Below are positions 1 through 9,920 of a DNA stretch of 64,000 bases, in pieces. The stretch is from positions 186,001-250,000 of the forward strand of contig NZ_BAEP01000004.1 of the NCBI RefSeq assembly GCF_000315015.1, read 5' to 3'. Both the position numbers and the translations under genes were made by a program. The notes beneath the pieces are model-generated. The model ran no database searches, was not told where the DNA came from, and worked only from the letters and a program-made list of their open reading frames with translations. Every line of letters begins with the position of its first letter. Position 1 is the first letter of the stretch. The stretch comes from Paraglaciecola mesophila KMM 241 (lineage in GTDB: Bacteria > Pseudomonadota > Gammaproteobacteria > Enterobacterales > Alteromonadaceae).

Positions 1-1
1 C

Positions 2-844
2 ATCGACCAACGCCCATTTAAAATAGCCTTACAAAGCGCAGAGTCACAATTTGCGTTAGCCAAAAAAGAATTGTCTCGAGGAAAAGACTTACGTAAGAAG
101 AACTCGTTATCTCAAGAAGAAGTAGACCGTCGCCAGAATGAATATGATATCGCTTTAGCAAACGTTGAAACGGCCAAGCTTGATTTGGAATTCACAGAAG
201 TTAAATCACCGATTGATGGCGTGGTTTCTCGTGATTTAATTAACGAAGGCAACCTTGTCAATGGCACCGCAACCAGTGCTTCTTTGCTGACCAATGTCGT
301 ATCCATTGACCCTATTCATTTTTACTTCGATGCTGGCGAGCGTGACTTACTAAAATACATTCGTCTTAGCCAATCCAACAAGCGTGAAAGTTCACGCAGC
401 GCGTCCAATCCGGTTAAAGTGCGCTTACAAGATGAAGAAGATTTTGTTCACTCGGGTGTTATGGACTTTGTCGATAACCAAATCGACCAAAACACCGGCA
501 CCATTGTCGGGCGTGCATTACTAGATAACCCAGGTGGTTTTATTGTGCCGGGCTTGTTCGGTCGTATCCGTTTATTGTCTGAATTGAATGTTGAAAAAAT
601 TCTTATCCCTGATGCTGTTATCGGTACAGACCAGTCTCGCAAATTCGTTTTTGTGGTTAACAGTGAAGGTAAAGTCGATCGTAAATTCGTTACCTTAGGT
701 AAATTGCACACTAAAGAATTACGCGTCATTGAATCTGGTTTAACCCAAGATGACCGCATTATTTTGAACAACTTAATGCGTGCCCGTCCCGGTACACAGG
801 TTCAGGCAGAAGATGTTGACCTTTCTAGCCAATATTCGCTGTAA
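2..844 (+). CDS. RND efflux periplasmic adaptor subunit (5' truncated by window edge)
   Basis: Membrane-fusion (adaptor) protein that would link the inner-membrane RND pump encoded next to an outer-membrane channel. The frame is open from base 2, so the N-terminus lies outside the window. Visible parts are the end of the alpha-helical hairpin (coiled-coil-like, rich in E, K, A), the second half of the lipoyl domain (KSPIDGVVSRDLINEGNLV), then the beta-barrel and membrane-proximal domains. It ends 12 bases before the pump gene, so the two are co-transcribed. No outer-membrane factor gene follows. The family is clear; the substrate cannot be told from sequence. Confidence 0.93.
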   Translation: MDQRPFKIALQSAESQFALAKKELSRGKDLRKKNSLSQEEVDRRQNEYDIALANVETAKLDLEFTEVKSPIDGVVSRDLINEGNLVNGTATSASLLTNVVSIDPIHFYFDAGERDLLKYIRLSQSNKRESSRSASNPVKVRLQDEEDFVHSGVMDFVDNQIDQNTGTIVGRALLDNPGGFIVPGLFGRIRLLSELNVEKILIPDAVIGTDQSRKFVFVVNSEGKVDRKFVTLGKLHTKELRVIESGLTQDDRIILNNLMRARPGTQVQAEDVDLSSQYSL

Positions 845-856
845 AGGACGCATAAA

Positions 857-3800
857 ATGAACATATCTCATTTCTTTATTGATCGACCGAAGTTTGCTTC
901 GGTCTTGGCAATTATCGTATTAATCATAGGTAGCCTTGCGTACTTCAGTTTGCCAGTTGAGCAGTACCCACAAATAGCGCCGCCCACAGTACAAGTTGTT
1001 GCTTCCTACCCGGGCGCCAGTGCTGAAATAGCGGCTAAAACCGTCGCAACCCCATTGGAGCAAGAAATTAACGGCGTGGAAAACATGCTATATATTTCGT
1101 CTCAATCAACGGCTGATGGGCGAGTCACCATCACGGTTACCTTTAAACTAGGAACGGATTTAGATAACGCACAAGTACAGGTACAAAACCGCGTTGCAAT
1201 CGCAGAGCCCAGATTACCTGAAACGGTTCGCCGTTTAGGTATTACCACCAAAAAGAATTCACCGGATTTAATGTTAGTGGTTAACATGTACTCACCCAAC
1301 GGTACGTATGACCAAACCTACATTGCTAACTATGCTGCGCTACAAATTCGTGACCAATTATCTCGTATCGATGGAGTCGGCGACATCTTAACCTTTGGTG
1401 CAAGCCAATACTCGATGCGCGTTTGGTTAGATCCAGATATTATCGCGTCTCTTGATATGACAGCCGCCGAAGTAGTGACGGCATTACGAGGGCAAAATAT
1501 TCAGGTTGCCAGCGGTACCTTAAACCAAGCGCCTGTGGATGCGGGGCAAACTGCATTTGAGTTAAACGTGCAAACCCAAGGGCAATTGATAGAGCCTGAA
1601 GAGTTTGAAAACGTCATTATCAAAAACCAAGACGGAAAAATTGTGCGCTTGCGCGATGTTGGCCGTGTTGAACTTGGTGCTGAAAGTTACACCACTCGTG
1701 GCTATTTAGGCGATAAAAAAGCAGTAGCAATGCCGGTATTCCAGCGCCCAGGCTCGAATGCTATCGAGACCGCCGATGCCATTAAAGCTGCCATGGTTGA
1801 GGTTGCGAAACGCTTCCCACCAGATTTAACTTATGAAATTGCTTATAACCCAACCAACTTTATCAGTGAGTCAATTACCGCCGTTGAACACACCATTTAC
1901 GAAGCGATAGCCCTTGTTGTTTTGGTAATCATGGTATTTTTACAAAACTGGCGCGCCGCGCTTATTCCAATCATCGCTATTCCTATTTCATTGGTCGGTA
2001 CGTTTGCCGTGTTAAGCGCCCTTGGATTCTCTTTAAATAACCTGACCTTGTTTGGTCTGGTATTGGCTATTGGTATCGTAGTTGATGATGCCATCGTGGT
2101 GGTTGAGAACATGGAACGTTTAATGGCCGACGGTATGCGCCCCTTAAAAGCCGCTCGTCAGACCATGACAGAAGTTGGCGGAGCGGTACTGGCGATTGGC
2201 TTGGTATTGGTCGCGGTATTCTTACCCACAGCATTTGTAGACGGTATTTCAGGGCAATTTTATAGTCAGTTTGGTATTACCATCGCCGTGGCCACTATTA
2301 TCTCGGTGTCTGTGTCATTGATCCTCAGCCCTGCTATCTCTGCGGTGTTGTTTAAGCCTCACAAAGATGAATCTGAAAAAAGCGGTGTGTTTCATTACCT
2401 GTCGAGCAAGTTTAACCGTGGTATGGACAGAACCTCAGATAAATACGCGCGCATGGTAGCTAAGCTTGTCCGCCATGGTTCAATCATGTCGTTCATATAT
2501 GTGTTGCTTATGGGCTTTACGGTTTACATGTTTAGCATAGTACCCAAAGGCTTTATTCCCGCACAAGACCAAGGCTATTTGATTGTTGGCGTGCAGTTAC
2601 CCTCTGGTGCTTCGCTGTCTCGCACAGATGCCGTTGTGCAAGAAGCGGTAGATAAATTGCTTAGCATTGAAGGGGTTGAAAATGCCGTTGCCTTTGCTGG
2701 GTTCTCCGGTGCGACATTTACCAATGCAACCAACTCAGCGGCTATTTTTGCCATAATGAAGTCGTTTGATGAGCGCGCTGAACTTGGCGCGACATTTGAC
2801 AGCGTCCTTGGCAACGCTCGAGCACAAATGGGCTCTATTGATTCGGCCAATGTTGTCGTTATACCGCCACCACCTGTGCGCGGCATCGGTAATGGCGGTG
2901 GCTTCAAGATGATGCTTGAAGATAGGAGTGGCCGAGGCCTACCTGCACTCGAACAAGCGATGTGGCAGCTAGCTGGTGCAGCAAATCAAGAGCCTGCTAC
3001 CACGGCCGTATTCAGCTTCTTTGAAACCAGCACACCGCAACTTTATGCAGATATTGATCGTGAACGTGTCGAACGATTAGGCGTATCCGTATCGGATGTA
3101 TTTAGCGCCCTAGAAATCTATCTGGGCAGCGCATTCGTCAATGATTTTAGCTACCTAGGCAGAACCTTCCGGGTAACAGCTCAAGCCGACGCGCCTTACA
3201 GAATGGAAGCCGATGACATAGGGCGAATTCGCGTGCGTAATTCGTCAGGTGAAATGGTTCCCCTCAGTTCAGTGGCAACGTTTGAATATCGCTCAGGTCC
3301 TTCACGAGTGCCAAGGTACAATTTATATCCAGCGGCAGATTTAATTGGCAGTACTGCGCCAGGTTTTAGTTCTGGGGAAGCCATTGCCACGATGGAGCGA
3401 CTCGCGGCTGACATATTGCCCGACGGAATCACCTATGAGTGGACCGAATTAGCCTATCAAGAACAACAGTCAGGCAGTACTGGCATATTGGCTTTTGGCT
3501 TCGCGGTTGTCTTTGTGTTTTTGCTGCTAGTTGCGCTCTATGAGAGCTGGACGCTCCCGTTATCCGTTATTCTTATCGTGCCTATGTGTTTGCTAAGCGC
3601 CATTGTCGGCGTGCATTTAATGGGGCTCGATAACAATATCTTGACGCAAGTTGGCTTAATTGTCCTTGTTGGCCTTGCCAGTAAGAATGCCATTCTTATC
3701 GTAGAATTTGCCCGCCACCGTGAGCACGAAGGAGCGGGCTTATATGAAGCTGCTAGCGATGCCGCCAAACTACGTTTACGTCCTATTCTAATGACGTCAT

Positions 3801-4024
3801 TCGCCTTTATTCTTGGTGTATTACCCCTAGCCGCAGCCACCGGAGCAGGTGCAGAGATGCGCCAAGCCTTAGGCGTAGCGGTATTTAGCGGCATGCTAGG
3901 TGTGACATTCTTTGGCTTGATATTCACGCCCGTGTTTTACGTTTTAATGCGTAAACTATCAATGCTAGTGAAAGGTCAGAAATTGGATGAAATGGGCCGA
4001 GTGCCGGTGACTGAACGAGAGTAA
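857..4024 (+). CDS. RND multidrug efflux permease, HAE1 family
   Basis: Inner-membrane proton-driven drug/solute exporter of the AcrB/MexB type; 1055 residues is the usual length. It shows the N-terminal TM1 (MNISHFFIDRPKFASVLAII), two large periplasmic loops, and the TM4 proton-relay pair DD in GIVVDDAIVVVENMERL near residue 410. The TM10 lysine is in GLASKNAILIVEFARHRE. The periplasmic text QYPQIAPPTVQVVASYPGAS is typical of HAE1 pumps. It lies directly behind the adaptor gene and is followed by a strong terminator, so the operon ends here without an outer-membrane channel. Substrates unknown. Confidence 0.96.
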   Translation: MNISHFFIDRPKFASVLAIIVLIIGSLAYFSLPVEQYPQIAPPTVQVVASYPGASAEIAAKTVATPLEQEINGVENMLYISSQSTADGRVTITVTFKLGTDLDNAQVQVQNRVAIAEPRLPETVRRLGITTKKNSPDLMLVVNMYSPNGTYDQTYIANYAALQIRDQLSRIDGVGDILTFGASQYSMRVWLDPDIIASLDMTAAEVVTALRGQNIQVASGTLNQAPVDAGQTAFELNVQTQGQLIEPEEFENVIIKNQDGKIVRLRDVGRVELGAESYTTRGYLGDKKAVAMPVFQRPGSNAIETADAIKAAMVEVAKRFPPDLTYEIAYNPTNFISESITAVEHTIYEAIALVVLVIMVFLQNWRAALIPIIAIPISLVGTFAVLSALGFSLNNLTLFGLVLAIGIVVDDAIVVVENMERLMADGMRPLKAARQTMTEVGGAVLAIGLVLVAVFLPTAFVDGISGQFYSQFGITIAVATIISVSVSLILSPAISAVLFKPHKDESEKSGVFHYLSSKFNRGMDRTSDKYARMVAKLVRHGSIMSFIYVLLMGFTVYMFSIVPKGFIPAQDQGYLIVGVQLPSGASLSRTDAVVQEAVDKLLSIEGVENAVAFAGFSGATFTNATNSAAIFAIMKSFDERAELGATFDSVLGNARAQMGSIDSANVVVIPPPPVRGIGNGGGFKMMLEDRSGRGLPALEQAMWQLAGAANQEPATTAVFSFFETSTPQLYADIDRERVERLGVSVSDVFSALEIYLGSAFVNDFSYLGRTFRVTAQADAPYRMEADDIGRIRVRNSSGEMVPLSSVATFEYRSGPSRVPRYNLYPAADLIGSTAPGFSSGEAIATMERLAADILPDGITYEWTELAYQEQQSGSTGILAFGFAVVFVFLLLVALYESWTLPLSVILIVPMCLLSAIVGVHLMGLDNNILTQVGLIVLVGLASKNAILIVEFARHREHEGAGLYEAASDAAKLRLRPILMTSFAFILGVLPLAAATGAGAEMRQALGVAVFSGMLGVTFFGLIFTPVFYVLMRKLSMLVKGQKLDEMGRVPVTERE

Positions 4025-4042
4025 TTATCGCTAGAGAGCATC

Positions 4043-4084
4043 AGCCCGCCAGAATAATTTAGATTGCTCTGGCGGGCTTTTTTA
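4043..4084 (+). terminator. Rho-independent terminator of the RND operon
   Basis: An 11-bp perfect stem, AGCCCGCCAGA (4043-4053) with TCTGGCGGGCT (4068-4078), encloses a 14-base loop and is followed by a run of seven T. It lies 19 bases after the pump stop codon. Confidence 0.93.
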
Positions 4085-4156
4085 TGTCTCACGGGTAGGC
4101 GTGTTACTCCCCTAAAGGCTGTTTCGTCAGCTCAAGGATATTTTGGGGGCTCAAGG

Positions 4157-5251
4157 CTAAGGCGTCTCCTTCCACCACACGGTTTCAACAGGCGCTGCGT
4201 CAAGCGTAAAGACTTGGCCGAATTCAGGAGTACTCAATACGACTTTATTCAATGCAGCGGCTTGCCTCACTCTGTTTAGCGGCTCATACCAGGGATGAAA
4301 TGCCAAATCAAAGGTACCGTTATGGATAGGCACCATCACCTTACCTGCTAAGTCTATATGTGCTTGTACAGACTCTTCCGGTGTCATATGAATATCTGCC
4401 CAATCCTTGTCGTATGCGCCCGTTTCAATCATGGTTACATCGAACGGTCCGTATTTATGACCTATGTCTTTAAAGCCCGAAAAATAACCTGAATCCCCAC
4501 TGAAATAAAAGCTCCTTTCATCGCTTTTCACCACCCAAGAACCCCACAGTGTTTTATTTCCATCACCAATGCCGCGACCGGAGAAATGTTGAGTAGGGGT
4601 AAATGCGATTAAGGCATGTTTTGTCTGCCACTCTTGCCACCAATCAAACTGCTTAATTTTGTCATTGCTCACGCCCCACTTCTTAAGGTCACCTTGAACG
4701 CCTAACGGCACCAAGAACAAGGTCGTTTTGGCGTTTAGTGCTTTGACCGCAGCTTGATCTAAATGATCATAGTGATTGTGCGATATCAATACTTTGTCAA
4801 TTGGCGGTAATTCCTCGATGCTTATGGGCGTAGGCTCAAATCGTTTTGGCCCGATAAACGAAAAAGGTGATGCTCGTTCAGAAAATACTGGGTCAATAAG
4901 CCAATACTCTCCAAACATTTTCAACAAAATAGACGAGTGACCAAGCTTGATTAAATGCACACCGTCAACACTTAGAGCATCTAGTTGCTCACGAGTAACA
5001 GGTTGTACCGGCACGCGCTCATTGGGCACGGCATCTACTTTCTTCTCGGTAAAGTAGCGAGCGAAGATCCCTAGTGTTTTACCCAAGCTCGGCGGCTCAC
5101 TGTGCACAGCATTTTGAAATTTTCCGTCATAGTAATGACGGCTACTTGGCTCTTCATTATCAATCGTGGCAACTAATTCTTTGTTCAACGTGCATGCTCC
5201 TACAAAGCTACATATCAGTATCGAGATTGTGCTCAAAATAAAGGTTTTCAT
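4157..5251 (-). CDS. Exported lipoprotein, metallo-beta-lactamase-fold hydrolase (UlaG / NAPE-PLD-like)
   Basis: Predicted periplasm-facing lipoprotein with a metallo-beta-lactamase fold. The N-terminus MKTFILSTISILICSFVGAC is a signal peptide ending in a lipobox (VGAC), so Cys20 would be lipidated. The zinc-binding HxHxDH motif is seen as SHNHYDHLD. Later ligands are likely in FSGDSGYFSGF, IETGAYDKDW and the C-terminal PIHNGTFDLAFHPW. This resembles the N-acylphosphatidylethanolamine phospholipase D-like branch (beta-lactamase superfamily 2). The gene is divergent from a TetR regulator across a 112-base gap with two operator-like repeats, so that regulator probably controls it. The true substrate is unknown; phospholipid-related activity is only one possibility. 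Confidence 0.88.
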   Translation of the reverse strand: MKTFILSTISILICSFVGACTLNKELVATIDNEEPSSRHYYDGKFQNAVHSEPPSLGKTLGIFARYFTEKKVDAVPNERVPVQPVTREQLDALSVDGVHLIKLGHSSILLKMFGEYWLIDPVFSERASPFSFIGPKRFEPTPISIEELPPIDKVLISHNHYDHLDQAAVKALNAKTTLFLVPLGVQGDLKKWGVSNDKIKQFDWWQEWQTKHALIAFTPTQHFSGRGIGDGNKTLWGSWVVKSDERSFYFSGDSGYFSGFKDIGHKYGPFDVTMIETGAYDKDWADIHMTPEESVQAHIDLAGKVMVPIHNGTFDLAFHPWYEPLNRVRQAAALNKVVLSTPEFGQVFTLDAAPVETVWWKETP

Positions 5252-5264
5252 TCACCCACCAAAA

Positions 5265-5324
5265 AGTAAACTACAGAGTGTAACTTATCAGAATAAGACA
5301 AGAAGTAAACTATTAAGTTTACTT
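5265..5324. promoter_or_regulatory. Operator-like inverted repeats between the MBL-fold gene and tetR
   Basis: A perfect inverted repeat with 9-bp arms, AAGTAAACT (5303-5311) and AGTTTACTT (5316-5324), has a 4-base spacer ATTA. A second copy of the left arm, AGTAAACT, starts at 5265 and is followed at the same spacing by a degenerate right arm (AGTGTAAC, 5277-5284). The second site sits 14 bases upstream of the minus-strand start codon, the first 39 bases upstream of tetR. Placement and symmetry fit TetR autoregulation plus control of the divergent gene; binding is inferred. Confidence 0.65.
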
Positions 5325-5363
5325 TTAATCAGGTAGTATTTAGCCCATAAAGGAAGGGAAAGT

Positions 5364-5960
5364 ATGAAGTTATCTGATAAAAAACGCGTTAATATCCTAG
5401 ATGCAGCTGAACAATTATTCTTTGAAAATGGCGTAGAACACACCACTATGGATCAAATCGCCAAAGCGGCACAGGCTTCTAAGCGTACCGTATACAATCA
5501 CTTTACGACCAAAGATGCGCTATTTGAGGCGATTATTATCCGAATGGTAGAGCACCTTAACCAAGATGACGAGTTGCGCTTTAGCAACGAAATAGCGATT
5601 GATATTCAATTGACGAAAATTGCTCAACAAGAGGTTTCACTGCTTAATTCCGTTCACTTTTTACGTATCGCCAAAATAGCCTTTATGCAAATGCTGCAAC
5701 AGCCCGCGTTAGCCGAGGATATCGCGAGTAATCAATTTGGTTGTATGCGTTACCTTGAATCATTTTTGCGCCAGGGGGTAGCTAACAATAAACTGCAAAT
5801 AGAAGATATAGAATTTGCAGCTAAACAATTCGTTTATCAACTAAAGTCATTTGTTTTTTATCCGGTGTTATTTGGCTTTGAAACACCTGATTCCTTACCG
5901 ATAACAAAGATTATTGAACAAACTGTTGCGACGTTTTTATCTCGCTATCAGGCAGAGTAA
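5364..5960 (+). CDS. TetR/AcrR family transcriptional regulator
   Basis: DNA-binding repressor of 198 residues. The N-terminal helix-turn-helix is plain: ILDAAEQLFFENGVEHTTMD followed by IAKAAQASKRTVYNHFTTKD (residues about 9-50). The C-terminal ligand domain resembles the AefR-like group (helix QEVSLLNSVHFLRIAKIAFM). A good ribosome-binding site, AGGAAGGG, lies 5 bases before ATG. It is divergent from the lipoprotein hydrolase, and its 3' end overlaps the end of the convergent kinase gene by 50 bases. Ligand unknown. Confidence 0.93.
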   Translation: MKLSDKKRVNILDAAEQLFFENGVEHTTMDQIAKAAQASKRTVYNHFTTKDALFEAIIIRMVEHLNQDDELRFSNEIAIDIQLTKIAQQEVSLLNSVHFLRIAKIAFMQMLQQPALAEDIASNQFGCMRYLESFLRQGVANNKLQIEDIEFAAKQFVYQLKSFVFYPVLFGFETPDSLPITKIIEQTVATFLSRYQAE

Positions 5961-7101
5961 GAGGAGGTATGTTATCTAGCGGCAGCGTCACACGAAAAAT
6001 TGACCCTTTACCATTCTCAGGAACCGCATAAACCAGTTTAGCGCCAAGTAAATCTGCACTTTTTTTTACCATGTATAGGCCAAGCCCTGTACCCACTGAT
6101 GCCGCAGGATGGAAGCGTTCAAACATTTGAAATAGTTTTTTTCGATAAACCTCATCAATACCCAAGCCGTTATCATGTACCTCCAATATGAACTCTTGGT
6201 TCAGCTTGTAAGTTAAGACCCGAAGAAAAGAATTTGTCTTACTCGTGTCTTGGTACTTGATCGCATTGGAAATGAAGTTGTCAATTATTTGGGTAAATTT
6301 ATAGGGCTGGGTGTTGATTGTTCCTATGTACTCAAAACGCGTCTCAATATCTAAGCGTTCGAAGTTTTCCATATTACTCAGAGCGGCTAGTGTTTCACAG
6401 ACGATAACCGACACATCAATGGGTTGGGTATTTTCCTCTTGCAGCTTAACTTTGCTCACATCCAAAACGCTGCTGACCAAATCACTTAATTTAGTCAGTC
6501 CGTCGTAAGAGGTTTGAACTGTCTTCAAAGCACTCGGTATATCACCATTACTAATTTGTTGACTGATCATCTTCATAAGGCAGCCCATAGAGCTCAAAGG
6601 CGACCGTAAATCATGAGTAAGTCGATAGGCGAACTCCTCCATTTCTTGTTTGTCTTGCAACAAATCTACAGAGGCTTTTTTCTGCAACGTAATGTCTTGA
6701 ATTTGTGAAATGAAATACAGAGGTTGCTGTGCTCTATTTCTGACTAAAGAAACAGTCAAATTAGCCCAAATCAGTCGACCACTTTTATGGAAGTAACGTT
6801 TTTCCATGTTGTAGGTTTGTATATCACCGGCAAGTATTTGCTCTAAAAAAGTGAGATCAGCTCGTAGATCGTCAGGGTGAGTTATGGATTGAAAATCAAT
6901 TTTAAGCAGTTCTTTCTCGCTGTAACCCACGATATCGCATATGGCTTTGTTGACTTTTAGCCACGTACCGTCTGGTGATATTAACGCCATACCTATGGCT
7001 GAATGCTCCATCGCAAGACGAAACATATCCTTATGCTCCAAATTAATTAATGGAGCCCTCAATCTTCTTCCTTTGAACATATCGATTATTTTTTTTACCA
7101 T
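5911..7101 (-). CDS. PAS-domain sensor histidine kinase
   Basis: Orphan two-component sensor, 396 residues, with no transmembrane segment and so probably cytoplasmic. A PAS fold comes first (residues about 27-140: AMEHSAIGMALISPDGTWLK, ending PLYFISQIQDITLQKKA). The dimerisation/phospho-acceptor H-box FAYRLTHDLRSPLSSM follows, with His at about residue 165. The HATPase_c domain shows N-box DNFISNAIKYQ, G1 HDNGLGI and G2 GTGLGLYMVKK. All catalytic boxes are intact. No response regulator is adjacent, so the partner is elsewhere. Stimulus unknown. The gene converges on and overlaps tetR by 50 bases. Confidence 0.93.
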   Translation of the reverse strand: MVKKIIDMFKGRRLRAPLINLEHKDMFRLAMEHSAIGMALISPDGTWLKVNKAICDIVGYSEKELLKIDFQSITHPDDLRADLTFLEQILAGDIQTYNMEKRYFHKSGRLIWANLTVSLVRNRAQQPLYFISQIQDITLQKKASVDLLQDKQEMEEFAYRLTHDLRSPLSSMGCLMKMISQQISNGDIPSALKTVQTSYDGLTKLSDLVSSVLDVSKVKLQEENTQPIDVSVIVCETLAALSNMENFERLDIETRFEYIGTINTQPYKFTQIIDNFISNAIKYQDTSKTNSFLRVLTYKLNQEFILEVHDNGLGIDEVYRKKLFQMFERFHPAASVGTGLGLYMVKKSADLLGAKLVYAVPENGKGSIFRVTLPLDNIPPLTLPDSEIKTSQQFVQ

Positions 7102-7444
7102 AAAAACCTACAGTAAGTTACTTCTATGCAGTGGGCTCTTAATAAGAAAAGTAAACTTTTGTATCGCGATTAGCTAGCGGAATGGGCTTAGAAGCGAAAA
7201 ACATAGACTAAAGTCTACAATTTTACTGGCTCTCGGATATAGAAAATAGGAATTATTAAAGAATAGGGTATATGCAATATAAGCAGATAAACAAAATTCT
7301 AATAAAGCACCGTCTGTTGAATAGAACAGGTATGTCGTTTAATCTATTTCCACTCAGCGCGAAAATTACTTCTTAATTCAAGCTAGTAAAAACCGTGAAG
7401 CAGCATTAGCTTTATATAAACATTTAATAAATCCCTTGGTAAAC
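7102..7444. other. Intergenic region between divergent kinase and GGDEF-EAL genes
   Basis: No gene seen. It should hold the promoters of two divergent genes. Two short palindromes stand out: AAAAGTAAACTTTT at 7147-7160, whose centre shares AGTAAACT with the tetR operator, and TAGACTAAAGTCTA at 7204-7217. The half proximal to the GGDEF gene is AT-rich. Confidence 0.5.
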
Positions 7445-9334
7445 ATGACTCACACCCGTGAAATCACAGCAGGTCAACAAGAAATGCTGGCAGTACGGCA
7501 CAGTCGGCGTTACAGGCTATGTCAGGTTTTAACCATAATTGGCGTCTTGTTCCTGTTCATATTAGGTGGGGTTAGCTTATTAGATGGTGCTTATATCCTA
7601 GGCACTATATTGATAGTTAACGCCTTAGTCGGCCTACTAAACCTTTATCTGTTAAAGCGTACCAGCAATGTCGAGCGAGCCGCCACGATCCTAAGTGGCA
7701 TACTGTTCTTCTTATCAATGAGCTTACTCATTACCGGCGGTAAAAGTAATACTGGAATACTTTGGGTTTACCCCATTGTTGCCATCAATCTTTTCATCAA
7801 TCGCTTTTGGCCTGCTGTGATCGTGTTTTGTGTTTTCAGCGTAGCCAGTATTCTGTTGTTATTTACGCCTCTGTCATCTTTATTGTTGACTAGCTACTCA
7901 TTCACCGAAGCAATTCGCTTCATGCTAACGATGTTGGCACTGAATTCCATCTGTCTAGCTGCCCTGCGCTCTGAGGAACAAGCCTATCAAACGATTATGC
8001 AACTGCATGAAGATGATATCCGCCAAATGGCTTATTACGACACATTAACAGGCCTGCCTAATCGTTGGAGCTTTAAAACTAACCTAGAGCGTATGCTGAC
8101 CCGGGCAGGAAAGGACAAACAGCGCATTGGTTTGTTGTATATCGACCTAGATAATTTTAAACAGGTCAATGACCAATATGGCCATGAGGCGGGAGATCGA
8201 CTACTACTCAAATTTAGTGAACGACTTTGGGAGGCTATCCGCCCTACCGATCAGCTGTTCAAGCCTCAGACAGAAAGCCTAGCAAGGCTAGCCGGCGACG
8301 AGTTTGTTGTATTACTGCCCAACATCAAAGAGCCGCTCGATGCTAGCACCGTCGCGACACGCATTCTGAATATTTTTGATGGGGGTTTTGAGGTCGATGA
8401 TGTGACCCACATGATTTACGCCAGTATTGGCATTGCCGTTTATCCTGATGATGCCACTGAGCCTGCTAACTTACTTCATCACGCTGACATGGCGATGTAT
8501 GACGCCAAACATAACGGTCGCAATTGCTTTAGATTTTTCACCCAGAAAATTGCAGAAACCTTGCATGAACGCCAGCGGATTGAGAAAGGCTTAAGGAATG
8601 CCTTAACTCAAGAGCTTTTCTCATTGGTTTATATGCCGATATTTGACTGTAAAGATAACACCGTCGTGGCCGTTGAAGTGTTGCTTCGCTGCCAAAGCCC
8701 CGAGTTGGAAGGACATGGACCTGACCAGTTTATTCCGGTGGCGGAAGCGACAGGCCTTATAAAAGAGATTGATTTGTGGGTTATCAAAAATGCCTTACAA
8801 GCGCTCGTCATCTTACAAACAGAACACCATTTTAGGGGAAAGATCTGCATTAATATCTCAGGTGTAGAGCTACACAACGAGCAGTTTCCTACGCAGGTAA
8901 AAAGCCTATTGTCTCACCATAAGATTGCACCTGAGAATGTAGAGCTTGAGGTCACTGAAACCGCATTTGTCGCTGGCGATACAACCTGCTTAGGGACCCT
9001 AAGAGCGTTAGATGAGCTGGGGGTATCTTTAGCTTTAGATGACTTTGGAACAGGATACACCGCATTCACTCAACTGATACATTATCCTGCCGATTGCTTA
9101 AAAATTGATCGTTCTTTTGTAAATGATCTTTTTTCAGAGCGTGAGGCGCGTAACAAAATGGTGATGTTCATTCAAAATTTGGCCAAGCTCTATGAACTTC
9201 GCGTAATTGCCGAAGGCGTTGAAACCGAAGCGCAACTAACCTACTTAAGAGATTTAGGCTGTGACTGGGCCCAGGGATATTATTTATCGCGCCCACTGCC
9301 CTGGGATGACTTACTTGAGCTGCTAAACGCTTAA
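7445..9334 (+). CDS. Membrane-bound GGDEF-EAL cyclic-di-GMP signalling protein
   Basis: Bifunctional-looking c-di-GMP enzyme, 629 residues from ATG 7445; a TTG at 7436 would add three, and no strong ribosome-binding site separates them. The N-terminal ~180 residues form about six hydrophobic segments, a membrane sensor region. The GGDEF domain begins DTLTGLPNR and has signature AGDEF near residue 283, a variant often still active. The EAL domain has EVL in place of EAL but keeps the metal and catalytic residues: NISG, ETAF, DDFGTGY, LKIDRSF, EGVE and QGYYLSRP. The phosphodiesterase side is therefore probably active; the cyclase side is uncertain. Confidence 0.92.
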   Translation: MTHTREITAGQQEMLAVRHSRRYRLCQVLTIIGVLFLFILGGVSLLDGAYILGTILIVNALVGLLNLYLLKRTSNVERAATILSGILFFLSMSLLITGGKSNTGILWVYPIVAINLFINRFWPAVIVFCVFSVASILLLFTPLSSLLLTSYSFTEAIRFMLTMLALNSICLAALRSEEQAYQTIMQLHEDDIRQMAYYDTLTGLPNRWSFKTNLERMLTRAGKDKQRIGLLYIDLDNFKQVNDQYGHEAGDRLLLKFSERLWEAIRPTDQLFKPQTESLARLAGDEFVVLLPNIKEPLDASTVATRILNIFDGGFEVDDVTHMIYASIGIAVYPDDATEPANLLHHADMAMYDAKHNGRNCFRFFTQKIAETLHERQRIEKGLRNALTQELFSLVYMPIFDCKDNTVVAVEVLLRCQSPELEGHGPDQFIPVAEATGLIKEIDLWVIKNALQALVILQTEHHFRGKICINISGVELHNEQFPTQVKSLLSHHKIAPENVELEVTETAFVAGDTTCLGTLRALDELGVSLALDDFGTGYTAFTQLIHYPADCLKIDRSFVNDLFSEREARNKMVMFIQNLAKLYELRVIAEGVETEAQLTYLRDLGCDWAQGYYLSRPLPWDDLLELLNA

Positions 9335-9376
9335 GTGAATGATAAGTGTAGCAAGCGCTTCACTTACAAAAATAAA

Positions 9377-9762
<386 letters not shown>

Positions 9763-9769
9763 GAGGCGG

Positions 9770-9798
9770 ATTCTACGCAGGTTGTGCCTGACTTACAA
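9770..9798 (-). promoter_or_regulatory. Sigma-70 promoter of rnpB
   Basis: On the minus strand a -35 TTGTAA (9798-9793) is followed after exactly 17 bases by a -10 TAGAAT (9775-9770), which lies 7-8 bases before the predicted 5' end of the RNase P RNA. Spacing and position fit well. Confidence 0.75.
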
Positions 9799-9853
9799 TC
9801 TAGTTTGCTATGGAATTTTAATGACGTTCTTGGTTCGATTAAGTGCAAACAAA

Positions 9854-9900
9854 AAACGCCGCACCCTATGCACCAATGCGGCGCAATATGTGCGGCGTTT
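9854..9900 (-). terminator. Terminator downstream of the malic enzyme gene
   Basis: Stem AAACGCCGCAC (9854-9864) pairs with GTGCGGCGTTT (9890-9900); the loop can form an inner GCGCC/GGCGC-like pairing. Read on the minus strand the stem is followed by a T run. It is 20 bases beyond the malic enzyme stop and upstream of the rnpB promoter. Confidence 0.88.
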
Positions 9901-9920
9901 CACTCATTTTATGTATCGGT

